DNA of 64,000 nucleotides, taken from the NCBI RefSeq assembly GCF_029893635.1, contig NZ_JARXYR010000002.1, positions 1,463,001 to 1,527,000 of the forward strand. The letters run 5' to 3'. Position 1 is the first letter of the stretch; each line of letters opens with the position of its first letter. Below, one piece after another: positions 7,684 through 15,843 of the stretch. The translations under genes and the position numbers were made by a program. The notes under the pieces are model-generated. The model searched no databases, had not been told where the DNA came from, and worked only from the letters and a program-made list of their open reading frames with translations. The stretch comes from Variovorax sp. TBS-050B. GTDB lineage: Bacteria; Pseudomonadota; Gammaproteobacteria; Burkholderiales; Burkholderiaceae_C.

Positions 7684-9108
7684 TCAGAGCTGGAAAATTT
7701 TTCCGGGGTTCATGATGTTCTTCGGATCGAGCGCGCGCTTGATCGTGCGCATCATGTCGATCGCACCCGCGCCCGCCTCGGTCACGAGGAAGTCCATCTT
7801 GTGCAGCCCCACGCCGTGCTCGCCGGTGCAGGTGCCCTCGAGCGCCAGTGCGCGGCTCACGAGCGACTGGTTCAGCGCCTCGGCCTTCACGCGCTCCTCG
7901 GGGATGTTCGGGTCGAGCAGATAGCCGAAGTGGAAGTTGCCGTCGCCCACGTGGCCGACGAGGAAGTAGGGGATGCCGCTCGCATCGGCCTCGGCCACGG
8001 AATCGAGCAGGCAGTCGGCGAGGCGCGAGATCGGCACGCAGGTGTCGGTCGAGATCACGCGGCAGCCCGGGCGCGACTGCACGGCCGCGAAATAGCTGTT
8101 GTGCCGCGCGGTCCAGAGGCGCGTGCGTTCCTCGGGCGTGCTGGCCCATTCGAAGGCATTGCCGCCGTGGCCGCTCGCGAGCTCCTGCACCGTCTCGGCC
8201 TGTTCCTTCACGCCCGCGGGCGAGCCGTGGAACTCCATCAGCAGCATCGGTTCCTCGCGCAGGTTCAGCTTGGCGTAGGCGTTGACCATGCGCACCGTGT
8301 TCACGTCGATCAGCTCCACGCGCGCGATCGGCACGCCGAGCTGGATGGTCTCGATGGTGGTGCGCACCGCGGCCTCGATGCTCGGGAACGAGCAGATCGC
8401 GGCCGAGACCGCTTCGGGCAGCGGATAGATGCGCAGCGTGACCTCGGTCACCACGCCGAGCGTGCCTTCGCTGCCGACCATGAGACGCGTGAGGTCGTAG
8501 CCCGCGGACGATTTCTTGGCGCGCGTGCCGGTGCGGATGACTTCGCCGCTGGCCGTGACGACTTCGAGCGCGAGCACGTTCTCGCGCATCGTGCCGTAGC
8601 GCACCGCGTTCGTGCCGCTCGCGCGCGTGGCCGTCATGCCGCCGATGGAGGCGTCGGCGCCGGGGTCGATGGGGAAGAACAGGCCCGTGCTCTTGATCTC
8701 CTCGTTGAGCTGCTTGCGCGTGACGCCGGGCTGCACCGTGACCGTGAGGTCGTCGGCATTGACCGAGAGCACGCGGTTCATGCGCGAGACGTCGATGCTG
8801 ATGCCGCCCTGCACCGCGAGCAGGTGACCTTCGAGCGAGGAGCCGACGCCGAAGGGGATCACGGGCACGCTGTGTTCGCTCGCGAGCTTCACCGCATCGG
8901 CCACGTCCTGCGTGCTCTCGGCGAAGATCACGGCCGAGGGCGGCGGCGCATCGAAGGAGGACTCGTCGCGCCCGTGCTGCGTGCGCACCGCCATCGCGGT
9001 GGAGCAGTTGGCGCCGAAGCGGGTCTTGAGTGCATCGATCAGGGCGTCGGGAACGTCGCGCAGATGAAGCTCCGGCAGCAGGTGCGAGGTGGTGGTCGGG
9101 GCATTCAT
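7684..9108 (-). CDS. FAD-linked oxidase (D-lactate/glycolate dehydrogenase family)
   Basis: A 474-residue flavoprotein of the GlcD/D-lactate dehydrogenase (cytochrome) family. The FAD-binding PCMH domain covers about residues 50-230, with the pyrophosphate loop around VPFGVGSSLEGH; the C-terminal domain ends with the conserved GEHGVGLHKMDFL at about 425-437. Such enzymes oxidise D-2-hydroxy acids and pass electrons to quinone or cytochrome c. No GlcE/GlcF partners adjoin, which favours a single-subunit D-lactate dehydrogenase. The gene stands alone and converges on the CsgG-like gene. Confidence 0.88.
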   Translation of the reverse strand: MNAPTTTSHLLPELHLRDVPDALIDALKTRFGANCSTAMAVRTQHGRDESSFDAPPPSAVIFAESTQDVADAVKLASEHSVPVIPFGVGSSLEGHLLAVQGGISIDVSRMNRVLSVNADDLTVTVQPGVTRKQLNEEIKSTGLFFPIDPGADASIGGMTATRASGTNAVRYGTMRENVLALEVVTASGEVIRTGTRAKKSSAGYDLTRLMVGSEGTLGVVTEVTLRIYPLPEAVSAAICSFPSIEAAVRTTIETIQLGVPIARVELIDVNTVRMVNAYAKLNLREEPMLLMEFHGSPAGVKEQAETVQELASGHGGNAFEWASTPEERTRLWTARHNSYFAAVQSRPGCRVISTDTCVPISRLADCLLDSVAEADASGIPYFLVGHVGDGNFHFGYLLDPNIPEERVKAEALNQSLVSRALALEGTCTGEHGVGLHKMDFLVTEAGAGAIDMMRTIKRALDPKNIMNPGKIFQL

Positions 9109-9195
9109 CGCGTGTCTCCTGGATAGAAATGGGGCCTTGGGGAAGCAGCGGCCATTTTACGGAGCGCGCACCATAATCCGCTTCGGACACTTGCC

Positions 9196-9696
9196 ATGAA
9201 CCCTACGACCCTCGCAGCGCTCGCTGCCTTCCCTTCGCAGCTCGAAGCCCACTACGCCGCGATTCCCCACGCCTTCCGGCACTGGGCGCCCGCCTCGTGG
9301 GACGGCGTGCCGAGCGAAGCCTTCACGGCCATCGAGCAGCTCTGCCATGTGCGCGACATCGAGATCGAGGGCTACCACCTGCGCTTTCGCCGCACGCTCG
9401 AAGAGCACCGGCCCCGGCTGGCCTCGATCGACAGCGAACCGCTCGCGATCGCGCGCAACTACGGCGCCGCCGATGCGGCGGCAGTGCTGGCCGACTTCCG
9501 CGCGGCGCGCGCGCAGACGATGGAGATCCTCTCCGGCCTCAGCGACGCGCAGCTTGCGCGCACGGCCGTGTTCGAGGGTTACGGAGCGCTCACGATGCGC
9601 AGCCTGGTGCACTACCTCTGCAGCCATGACCAGCAGCACCTGGCCGGCCTGCAGTGGCTGGCCGGCAAGATCGACGCGGCCGCAGCGGCCGCGTAG
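9196..9696 (+). CDS. DinB-superfamily four-helix protein
   Basis: A 166-residue soluble protein. The spacing of metal-ligand-like histidines fits the DinB/YfiT fold: His50 in LCHVRDIEIEGYHLRF, then HDQQHLAGLQWLAG near residues 143-156. Members bind a divalent metal in a four-helix bundle and include thiol-dependent transferases and damage-inducible proteins, but most are uncharacterised. It reads in the same direction as the next gene, with 37 bases between them. Confidence 0.75.
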   Translation: MNPTTLAALAAFPSQLEAHYAAIPHAFRHWAPASWDGVPSEAFTAIEQLCHVRDIEIEGYHLRFRRTLEEHRPRLASIDSEPLAIARNYGAADAAAVLADFRAARAQTMEILSGLSDAQLARTAVFEGYGALTMRSLVHYLCSHDQQHLAGLQWLAGKIDAAAAAA

Positions 9697-9733
9697 CCCC
9701 ACTGAACCACTGGAACCCACGACAGGAGCGCAG

Positions 9734-10345
9734 ATGGGCAACCGCCTTTCGCAGATCGCCACCCGCACAGGCGACGACGGCACCACCGGCCTCGGCGACA
9801 ACAGCCGCGTGCCCAAGGACCACCTGCGCGTGCATGCCATGGGCGACGTGGACGAGCTCAATTCGCAGATCGGCGTGCTGCTCTGCGAGCCCATGCCCGA
9901 GGCCGTGCGCGAGCTGCTCGTCGACGTGCAGCACCAGCTCTTCAACCTCGGCGGCGAGCTCTCGATGCCGGGCTTCACGCTGCTCAAGCCCGAGGCGCTG
10001 CTGCAGATCGACGCCGCGCTCGCGGCGCACAACGCCGCCTTGCCGCGGCTGGCCGAATTCATCCTGCCCGCGGGCACGCGCGCGGCTTCGCTCGCGCATG
10101 TGTGCCGCACCATCGCGCGCCGCGCCGAGCGTGCCGTGGTGGCGCTCGGTGCCGTCGAGGAGCTCAACGACGCGCCGCGCCAGTACCTCAACCGGCTCAG
10201 CGATCTGCTCTTCGTGCTCGCGCGCGTGCTCAACCGCATGAACGGCGGCGACGACGTCTACTGGAAGAGCGAGCGCATGGCGCGCGCCGCTGCGGCCGCG
10301 GCGACCGGCGTGGCGCAGGAGGACGATCAAGGAGGTCCACGATGA
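9734..10345 (+). CDS. PduO-type cob(I)alamin adenosyltransferase
   Basis: A 203-residue enzyme that makes adenosylcobalamin from cob(I)alamin and ATP. Seen are the ATP-binding N-terminus RLSQIATRTGDDGTTGLGDN (residues 4-23), the HAMGDVDELNSQIG block and the C-terminal signature LNRLSDLLFVLARVLN. The first ATG with an AGGAG motif is at 9734, giving the typical family start. No cobalamin biosynthesis genes adjoin. The stop overlaps the next start (ATGA). Confidence 0.92.
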   Translation: MGNRLSQIATRTGDDGTTGLGDNSRVPKDHLRVHAMGDVDELNSQIGVLLCEPMPEAVRELLVDVQHQLFNLGGELSMPGFTLLKPEALLQIDAALAAHNAALPRLAEFILPAGTRAASLAHVCRTIARRAERAVVALGAVEELNDAPRQYLNRLSDLLFVLARVLNRMNGGDDVYWKSERMARAAAAAATGVAQEDDQGGPR

Positions 10346-10722
10346 CGACGAAGCAAACCACGACGACGAAGATCCGCGGCCGCGCCTGCGCGCTCGCCGC
10401 CGGCGCCGCGCTGCTCTGGCTCGCGGCCGCCCCCGCGCAGGCGCAGAGCGCCGACAGCCCGCCGCGCACGCAGCCCGCGCACACGCTCAAGCCGCCGCCG
10501 CGCGACAGCAAGGTGATCGACGGCGTGCAGCGCGGCACCAACGCCGCGGGCCGCGGCATCGACCGCGCCGAGAACGCCACGCGGCGCGGCGTCAACAACG
10601 TCTCCGAGAAGGCCAGCCGGCCCGTGCGCCGCGTGGGCGAGGCCTTCGGCCGCAAGCTCGCGCCGGGCTCCAGCGGACGCGCCGCGCCGCCGCCGGTCGG
10701 CCCGCAGGGCGCCGCGCCCTGA
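10342..10722 (+). CDS. Hypothetical secreted basic protein
   Basis: A 126-residue protein with an N-terminal signal peptide (about residues 1-35, hydrophobic ALAAGAALLWLAAAPAQAQ). The mature part is Arg-, Ala- and Pro-rich with a repeating pattern of GxxRGxxRA/N in residues 55-95 and no domain I recognise. AAGGAGG at 10330-10336 supports the start, which overlaps the adenosyltransferase stop. Its own stop overlaps the next start (TGATGG), so the three genes form one unit. Likely periplasmic; function unknown. Confidence 0.65.
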   Translation: MTTKQTTTTKIRGRACALAAGAALLWLAAAPAQAQSADSPPRTQPAHTLKPPPRDSKVIDGVQRGTNAAGRGIDRAENATRRGVNNVSEKASRPVRRVGEAFGRKLAPGSSGRAAPPPVGPQGAAP

Positions 10723-11264
10723 TGGCGCGGAACGTCGAGATCAAGGCGCGCATCGACAGCATCGAGCGCGTGGCGGCGATCGCTGCGCGGCTCGCCGACC
10801 AGGGCCCGGTCGAGATCGCACAGGACGACACCTTCTTCCACTGCCGCGACGGCGCCGACCGCCTCAAGCTGCGCAGCTTCGCGCCCGAACGCGCCGAGCT
10901 CATCTTCTACCGGCGCGCGAACACCCGCGGACCGAAGGAATCGTTCTACCTGATCTCGCCCACCACCACGCCCGACGCGCTGCGCGAATCGCTCACGCTG
11001 GCCTGGGGCCAGGCCGGGCGCGTGCGCAAGCAGCGGCGCCTCTTCATCGTGGGCCGCACGCGGGTGCATCTCGACCGTGTCGAGGGACTGGGCGAATTCC
11101 TCGAACTCGAGGTGGTGCTCGAGGACGGCGAACCGGCCGAGGCCGGCATTGCCGAAGCCCATGCGCTCATGGCGCAGCTCGGCGTGGCGCAGGAACAGCT
11201 GCTGCAGGGGGCCTACGTCGATCTGCTCATGCAGCAGCAGCAGCAACAACAACAGGCGCGCTGA
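10722..11264 (+). CDS. CYTH-domain protein (CyaB/ThTPase-like)
   Basis: A 180-residue protein of the CYTH superfamily, which includes class IV adenylate cyclases and triphosphatases. It opens MARNVEIKARIDS, with later conserved basic and acidic strands RLKLRSF, RVRKQRRLF and FLELEVVLED lining the tunnel. The catalytic ExExK motif is incomplete: the first Glu is Asn4 (NxExK), so cyclase activity is doubtful and a phosphate-ester hydrolase or binding role is as likely. The C-terminus is a run of eight Gln encoded by CAG/CAA repeats. Confidence 0.72.
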   Translation: MARNVEIKARIDSIERVAAIAARLADQGPVEIAQDDTFFHCRDGADRLKLRSFAPERAELIFYRRANTRGPKESFYLISPTTTPDALRESLTLAWGQAGRVRKQRRLFIVGRTRVHLDRVEGLGEFLELEVVLEDGEPAEAGIAEAHALMAQLGVAQEQLLQGAYVDLLMQQQQQQQQAR

Positions 11265-11273
11265 ACCGCGGCC

Positions 11274-11912
11274 TCAGCGCCAGCCGGCAGCCTGGAGACG
11301 CTCGGCGAGCTGCTGCGCGATGCGCGCATAGCCCTCGGCATTGGCATGGATGCGGTCGGAGCGCAGCGCGGCATCCGACAGCACGCGCGAATACACGTCG
11401 GCCACGAGCAGCGCCTGCTGCGATCGCGCGACCTCTTCGTAGAACGGTGCATCGCTCAGCGAGCCCACGGCCGCGCGCATCGCGTCGGGCGCGGGCGTGG
11501 CGAGCAGCGCGACGTGCGGCGTGTGCGCACGCGCCTGTTGCACGAGCGCCGCGAGGTTGTCGCGCGTGGCCGCGGGCGGCACGCCGCGCAGCATGTCGTT
11601 GCCGCCGATGCCGATCAGGATCGCGTCGTAGCTCGCGGCCGACAACAGCGCGGGCAGGCGCTCGAGCGCGCCCGCCGAGGTGTCGCCGTTGACGCCGGCG
11701 TTCTCGATCTGCCAGCCGGTGAGCTCGGCCAGCTTCACCGGCCACGCGGCTTCGGACGGCGCGCCGTAGCCGAAGGTGAGGCTGTCGCCGATCGCGAGCA
11801 CGCGCGCATCGGCCTTGAGCGTGACGCTGGAAGCCTTGCGCCGGCCGCAGGCGGCGAGCAGGGCGGTGGCGGGCACGGCGGCCAGCAGGTGGAGGAGGTG
11901 GCGTCGCTGCAT
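11274..11912 (-). CDS. SGNH/GDSL arylesterase (TesA-like) lipoprotein
   Basis: A 212-residue hydrolase with a lipoprotein signal (lipobox LLAAC, Cys22). The SGNH blocks are present: IGDSLTFG with Ser44, the Gly block around NAGVNGDTS, GIGGND near residue 100 and the C-terminal DRIHANAEGY carrying the catalytic Asp and His. TesA-type enzymes hydrolyse esters and lysophospholipids in the periplasm. It converges on the CYTH gene with 9 bases between stops. Confidence 0.88.
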   Translation of the reverse strand: MQRRHLLHLLAAVPATALLAACGRRKASSVTLKADARVLAIGDSLTFGYGAPSEAAWPVKLAELTGWQIENAGVNGDTSAGALERLPALLSAASYDAILIGIGGNDMLRGVPPAATRDNLAALVQQARAHTPHVALLATPAPDAMRAAVGSLSDAPFYEEVARSQQALLVADVYSRVLSDAALRSDRIHANAEGYARIAQQLAERLQAAGWR

Positions 11913-12063
11913 GGTGCGCGAGCTTAAACGCGTCCGTGAAGGACGAAGCGCCGTGCGGATACCTGCGCTTACGGGATTTCACCTGACCGCGACCTGACGC
12001 ATCCAGGCCAGACACAAGCGGCGCCCAGAATGGACCCGTCATCAACGCACGAAGGAGTTCCAG

Positions 12064-12510
12064 ATGATCGTCAATTCAAAGCGCATCGCCGCCGTGGCCG
12101 CCGCAGCACTCGCGATGTGCATGGCCGCAGGAAGCGCCTTCGCGCAGGACCGGGGCCATGGCGGCCACGACCGCGGCGACGGCCATGGCCACGGCCGCTA
12201 TGAACAGCGTGACCGCGACCGCGATCATCATCGCTACGAGCATCGCCGCGGCCGCGGCTGGGACCGCGACGACGATCGTCCCGGCCGCCACTTCGATCGC
12301 CGCGGCTATCCGCAGCCGCATGCTGAATGGCGCCGCGGCGGGCGCGTGCCGCACGAATACCGTGGCCGCAACTACGTGGTGAACGACTGGCGTGCCTACC
12401 ACCTGCAGCCTCCGCCGCGTGGCTACCAGTGGGTGGGCGTGGGCGGCGACTACGTGCTCGCGGCCATCGCCACCGGCCTGATCGCCCAGATCATCGTGGG
12501 CAACCAGTAA
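12064..12510 (+). CDS. RcnB-family periplasmic protein
   Basis: A 148-residue protein with a signal peptide cleaved near SAFA-QD (residue 27). The middle is very rich in His, Arg, Asp and Gly (HGGHDRGDGHGHGRYEQRDR and beyond), and the C-terminal portion has the RcnB pattern GRNYVVNDWRAYHLQPPPRGYQWVGVGGDYVLAAIATG. RcnB of E. coli is a periplasmic modulator of Ni/Co homeostasis; the His-rich stretch fits metal binding, but no metal exporter is adjacent. AAGGAG precedes the ATG. A strong terminator follows. Confidence 0.82.
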   Translation: MIVNSKRIAAVAAAALAMCMAAGSAFAQDRGHGGHDRGDGHGHGRYEQRDRDRDHHRYEHRRGRGWDRDDDRPGRHFDRRGYPQPHAEWRRGGRVPHEYRGRNYVVNDWRAYHLQPPPRGYQWVGVGGDYVLAAIATGLIAQIIVGNQ

Positions 12511-12540
12511 ACGCCGCCCAACTCGCACCCCGGGCGTCGA

Positions 12541-12577
12541 GGCCGCCGCAGGCGCATGCCTGTGGCGGCCTTTTTTT
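12541..12577 (+). terminator. Rho-independent terminator of the RcnB gene
   Basis: GGCCGCCGCAGGC (12541-12553) pairs with GCCTGTGGCGGCC (12558-12570) around a GCAT loop, with a single mismatch, followed by seven T residues (12571-12577). A textbook intrinsic terminator. Confidence 0.9.
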
Positions 12578-12582
12578 CTCGA

Positions 12583-12849
12583 TCAGGCCGCGACGGCGGG
12601 CAGCGACTGCGCGCAGACGTTGCGCCCCGTGATCGTGAGCCGCAGGCCGCCGCCGTGCCATTCGAGCCAGTTCAGGCTCACGTAGGCATCGATGTCGCGG
12701 TCGTCGATGCGGTCGGCCTGGCGGCTCTGCAGCAGTTCCACGGTGGCGGGCAGCGCCCGCCGGAGGCGTTCTCGCTGTTCGGCGGCGTCGGCGGCCCTCT
12801 GGGCGGCCTTGGCCTGCTGTTGCTGCTGCTGCTGCGGGAGAGATGCCAT
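12583..12849 (-). CDS. Hypothetical small protein with Gln run
   Basis: An 88-residue protein starting MASLP followed by seven Gln residues, a charged helical stretch (about 15-45, possible coiled coil) and a beta-like C-terminus (SLNWLEWHGGGLRLTITG). I do not recognise the family. It sits alone between the RcnB terminator and the CysB-like gene. The even codon pattern and defined C-terminal fold suggest a real gene, but the start lacks a clear ribosome site. Confidence 0.5.
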   Translation of the reverse strand: MASLPQQQQQQQAKAAQRAADAAEQRERLRRALPATVELLQSRQADRIDDRDIDAYVSLNWLEWHGGGLRLTITGRNVCAQSLPAVAA

Positions 12850-12951
12850 TGCTGATCCGTTCCGGAAAGCCGAGGAATTAGCCCGAATGTACGCTCCCTG
12901 TGTGAAGCTGCATGCTTCTTTTTTAGCGTGCTGCCCCGTCGTCGAAAAGCG

Positions 12952-13896
12952 CTAGATCTCGTAGTGGGAGGTTTCGGCCCCACCCAGGAGTGCTTTCTCG
13001 ACCACGGCGCGCGTGAGCGTCGGCGCGAACGACGCGATGAAGGCATGGACGTAGCGGCGCAGGTAGTTGCCGCGGCGCACCGCGAGCTTCGTCAGGTTGA
13101 TGCCGAACAGCCGCCCCGCGTCGATGGCACCGAGCTGCGTGTCGCGCTCGGCTTCGTAGGCCACGCCCGCGACGATGCCCACGCCCATGCCCAGCTGCAC
13201 GTAGGTCTTGATTACGTCCGCATCCATCGCGGCGAGCACGATGTTCGGCGCGAGGCCGCGCTGCGCAAAGGCCTGGTCGATGCGCGAGCGGCCGGTGAAG
13301 CCGCTGTCGTAGGTGATCAGCGGATGGCGCGCGAGGCCCTCCAGCGTCAGCGGAGCCTCGAGCAGCGCATGGCCGCGCGGCACGATCACCGAATGCGTCC
13401 AGCGGTAGCAGGGCAGGGCCACCAGCTGCGGATAGTCGCCGAGCGCCTCGGTCGCGATGCCCACGTCGGCTTCGCCGTCGATCAGCATCTGCGCGATCTG
13501 CTTGGGCGAGCCCTGGTGCAGGTGCAGCTTCACGTTCGGAAACTGCTGGCGGAACTCCTGCACCGCCACCGGCAGTGCATAGCGGGCCTGCGAATGCGTG
13601 GCCGCCACCGAAAGCAGCCCGCTCTGCTGCGCCACGAACTCCTGCCCCGCCTGGCGCAGGTTGCTGCTCTCCAGCAGCATGCGCTCGATGATCGGCAGCA
13701 CGTGGCTGCCGGGCTCCGTGAGGCCGGTCAGCCGCTTGCCCGCGCGCACGAAGAGTTCGATGCCGAGCTCTTCCTCCAGCTCGCGGATCTGCCGGCTCAC
13801 GCCCGGCTGGGAGGTGTGCAGGTGGTGGGCGACCTCGGTCAGGTTGAAGCCGCAGCGCACGGCCTCGCGCACCGAGCGCAGCTGTTGGAAGTTCAT
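12952..13896 (-). CDS. LysR-family regulator of the CysB/Cbl type
   Basis: A 314-residue LysR-type regulator. The N-terminal helix-turn-helix MNFQQLRSVREAVRCGFNLTE (1-21) with SQPGVSRQIRELEEELG is the specific CysB/Cbl form, and the effector domain has the CysB-like TTHSQARY-type segment (here ATHSQARYALP). CysB homologues control sulfate and alkanesulfonate assimilation with acetylserine or sulfur anions as effectors. No cys genes lie next to it, so targets are elsewhere. It is divergent from the TetR gene at 14063. Confidence 0.9.
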   Translation of the reverse strand: MNFQQLRSVREAVRCGFNLTEVAHHLHTSQPGVSRQIRELEEELGIELFVRAGKRLTGLTEPGSHVLPIIERMLLESSNLRQAGQEFVAQQSGLLSVAATHSQARYALPVAVQEFRQQFPNVKLHLHQGSPKQIAQMLIDGEADVGIATEALGDYPQLVALPCYRWTHSVIVPRGHALLEAPLTLEGLARHPLITYDSGFTGRSRIDQAFAQRGLAPNIVLAAMDADVIKTYVQLGMGVGIVAGVAYEAERDTQLGAIDAGRLFGINLTKLAVRRGNYLRRYVHAFIASFAPTLTRAVVEKALLGGAETSHYEI

Positions 13897-14035
13897 CTGG
13901 CGCGAAGAATCGTCGGAGAGCGGCGATTCTCGGCAGAAGCCCGGGCAGGGGGAACGATGCGTTGGTTGGTTCCACATGCGCAAATCATCTGTGAGCCTTC
14001 GCAGGCGCCACGCCCGTAAAACGCGGGTTGCAATT

Positions 14036-14051
14036 TCGCACGCATGTGCTA
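14036..14051. promoter_or_regulatory. Operator candidate O1 upstream of tetR-like gene
   Basis: TCGCACG-CA-TGTGCTA is an imperfect inverted repeat (7+2+7) that extends by TT/AA outside. It ends 11 bases before the ATG at 14063. It shares its left half with the perfect palindrome at 14710-14725, which points to one regulator binding both. Confidence 0.7.
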
Positions 14052-14062
14052 AAGTGCCCGCC

Positions 14063-14665
14063 ATGGACGCGAAGACCCAGAAGAGCGAACTGACCCGCAC
14101 CGCCATCATCGGCGCGGCGATGGACCTCGCGCTCGCCGAAGGCCTGGAGGCCATCACGCTGCAGGCGGTGGCCAACCGGCTCGCGCTGTCCAAGAGCGGC
14201 GTGTTCTCGCGCGTGGGCTCGCGCGAGGCGCTGCAGAAGGCCGTGATCGAGGAATACGGCCGCCGCTTCCTGGCCGACGTGTTCGTGCCGGCCATGCAGA
14301 AGCCCAAGGGCCTGGCGCGGCTCAACGACATCGTCGAGCGCTGGATCGCACGCACGCGCGACGTCGAGGCCGAGACCGGCTGCATCTACACCGCCGGCGC
14401 CTTCGAGTTCGACGACCGCGAGGGCGAACTGCGCGACCTGCTGTTCGACGAGATCACGCGCTGGCGTGCCGCGCTGCGCCGCACGGTGCTGCAGGCGGTC
14501 GACGCCGGCGAGCTGCGCGCCGATACCGATCCCGCCCAGGTGGTGAGCGAGCTCAACGCCATCATCATCGGCCTGCTGCACGACGCGCGCTTCCTGCGCG
14601 ACGCCCAGGCCGGCGACCGCGCCAGGCAGACCTGGCAGCGGCTTCTTTCCAGCTACCGCGCCTGA
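14063..14665 (+). CDS. TetR-family repressor
   Basis: A 200-residue regulator. The N-terminal TetR helix-turn-helix covers about residues 8-55 (TRTAIIGAAMDLALAEG...TLQAVANRLALSKSGVFSRVGSREAL). The C-terminal ligand-binding part carries the TetR_C YP_35 pattern with a cysteine-containing segment EAETGCIYTAGAFEFDDREG at about 95-114. The palindromes at 14036 and 14710 flank it, fitting autoregulation and control of the downstream small gene and hydrolase. Confidence 0.9.
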   Translation: MDAKTQKSELTRTAIIGAAMDLALAEGLEAITLQAVANRLALSKSGVFSRVGSREALQKAVIEEYGRRFLADVFVPAMQKPKGLARLNDIVERWIARTRDVEAETGCIYTAGAFEFDDREGELRDLLFDEITRWRAALRRTVLQAVDAGELRADTDPAQVVSELNAIIIGLLHDARFLRDAQAGDRARQTWQRLLSSYRA

Positions 14666-14709
14666 GCCACGGCCCGCAGGCAATTCGCCCGTCTTTCTTT
14701 GCCCATATT

Positions 14710-14725
14710 TCGCACGACCGTGCGA
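14710..14725. promoter_or_regulatory. Operator candidate O2, perfect palindrome before 37-aa gene
   Basis: TCGCACG-AC-CGTGCGA is a perfect 7+2+7 inverted repeat located 18 bases upstream of the ATG at 14743. Its half-site is identical to the left half of O1 upstream of the tetR-like gene. Position and symmetry fit a repressor site covering the promoter of the small gene and hydrolase. Confidence 0.75.
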
Positions 14726-14742
14726 TAACTAGGAGAAGCACC

Positions 14743-14856
14743 ATGCTGATCATTGCCCTCTGCCTTGCCGTCTACGTCGGCGCCATCGGCACCGAAGCCG
14801 TCCGCGATGCGCTGCGCACCCTGCCGCGCAGCAACGAGGACTGGGTCTGGTACTGA
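14743..14856 (+). CDS. 37-residue small hydrophobic protein
   Basis: A short ORF with an AGGAGA ribosome site at 14731-14736. The peptide has one hydrophobic segment (LIIALCLAVYVGAIG, residues 2-16), an amphipathic basic middle and an acidic aromatic end NEDWVWY. It could be a single-pass membrane peptide. It lies directly behind the palindromic operator O2 and 17 bases before the alpha/beta hydrolase gene, so all three genes appear to form one TetR-controlled unit. I do not know the family. Confidence 0.6.
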   Translation: MLIIALCLAVYVGAIGTEAVRDALRTLPRSNEDWVWY

Positions 14857-14873
14857 ACGCGGAAGCCCCCGGC

Positions 14874-15797
14874 ATGACGAGCACCACCACCTCTTCCGCG
14901 GCCGCCACCCACGCCGCCCAGTCGAACTACTACCGCCCGAGCCGCACGATGCGCGCGCTGCGGCTCGGCCTGACCACCTCGCAGCGCCTCTGGCCCGCGC
15001 TGGGCGTGCGGGCCGCCTACCGGCTGTTCGGCACGCCGCTGCCGCCCAAGTGGCTCTACCGCGGCCAGGGCCCGGGCGCCGGCTGGCGGCGCGAAGCCTG
15101 GGCCTTCGAGGACGCGAGCCTCGGCCTCTACCACCTGGCCGCGCAGGATTCGTCGGCCGAGTCGGCGCCGCTCGTGCTGCTGGTGCACGGCTGGGGCGGG
15201 CACGCGGGGCAGATGCTGGGGCTCGCCGAGGCGGTGGCCGACGCCGGCCTGCGCCCGGTGCTGCTCGAGTTGCCCGCGCACGGCCGCAGCGCGGGCACGA
15301 CGAGCAACTCGCCGCAGTTCGCGCGCGCCATCGGCTACGTGGCGGCCCGGCTCGCGGCCGACGGCCATGCGCTGCGCGCCGCGGTGGCGCATTCGCTGGG
15401 CGCCAATGCGCTCGGGCTCGCGGCGGCGCAGGGGCTCGCGGTCGAGCGGCTGGTGCTGCTGGCGCCGCCCGCATCGCCGCGCGAATACACGCGCTACTTC
15501 GCCCACACCTTCGGCCTGAGCGAAGCGACGCGGCTCGCGATGCAGCGCCGCTTCGAGGCGCGCGAGGGGGTGCTGATGCAGCAGCTCGAACCCGCGGCGG
15601 TCGGCCCGCGCATCGTGCAGCCGACGCTGATCGTGCACGACCGCGACGACCGCGTGAACCGCTTCGCCGACGCCGAGGCCTACCGCGACGCGATCGCGGG
15701 CGCGCAGCTGGTCGCCACCGAGGGGCTCGGGCACCGCCGCATCCTCAAGGAGGAGGGCGTGGTGCGGCAGGTCGCGCGCTTCCTGGCGCAGGCCTGA
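14874..15797 (+). CDS. Alpha/beta hydrolase controlled by the TetR unit
   Basis: A 307-residue hydrolase. The oxyanion region VLLVHGWGGHAG is at residues 101-112, the nucleophile Ser174 in AHSLG, the acidic residue in HDRDDRVN (about 251-258) and the catalytic His in GLGHRRIL near 285. There is no signal peptide, so it is cytoplasmic. The first 60 residues are a basic, possibly membrane-associated lead. Substrate unknown; control by a TetR protein suggests induction by a xenobiotic ester or lipid. Confidence 0.85.
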   Translation: MTSTTTSSAAATHAAQSNYYRPSRTMRALRLGLTTSQRLWPALGVRAAYRLFGTPLPPKWLYRGQGPGAGWRREAWAFEDASLGLYHLAAQDSSAESAPLVLLVHGWGGHAGQMLGLAEAVADAGLRPVLLELPAHGRSAGTTSNSPQFARAIGYVAARLAADGHALRAAVAHSLGANALGLAAAQGLAVERLVLLAPPASPREYTRYFAHTFGLSEATRLAMQRRFEAREGVLMQQLEPAAVGPRIVQPTLIVHDRDDRVNRFADAEAYRDAIAGAQLVATEGLGHRRILKEEGVVRQVARFLAQA

Positions 15798-15807
15798 GCG
15801 CGCGTCC

Positions 15808-15833
15808 GGGACGACGCCGCGGCGGCGCGTCCC
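15808..15833. terminator. GC-rich hairpin between convergent genes
   Basis: GGGACG (15808-15813) and CGTCCC (15828-15833) pair around a GC-rich interior that itself folds. It sits in the 46-base gap between the hydrolase and minE stops. It lacks a T tract, so intrinsic termination is uncertain. Confidence 0.4.
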
Positions 15834-15843
15834 GCTTCGCGCC

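Noticed and set aside
9700..9760. Cobalamin riboswitch ahead of the adenosyltransferase gene
   Set aside because: The gap to the preceding gene is only 37 bases, too short for the structure, and no B12-box was seen.
12583..12849. CRISPR-like or polyglutamine repeat in the small Gln-run protein
   Set aside because: Only seven Gln codons; too short to be called a repeat element.
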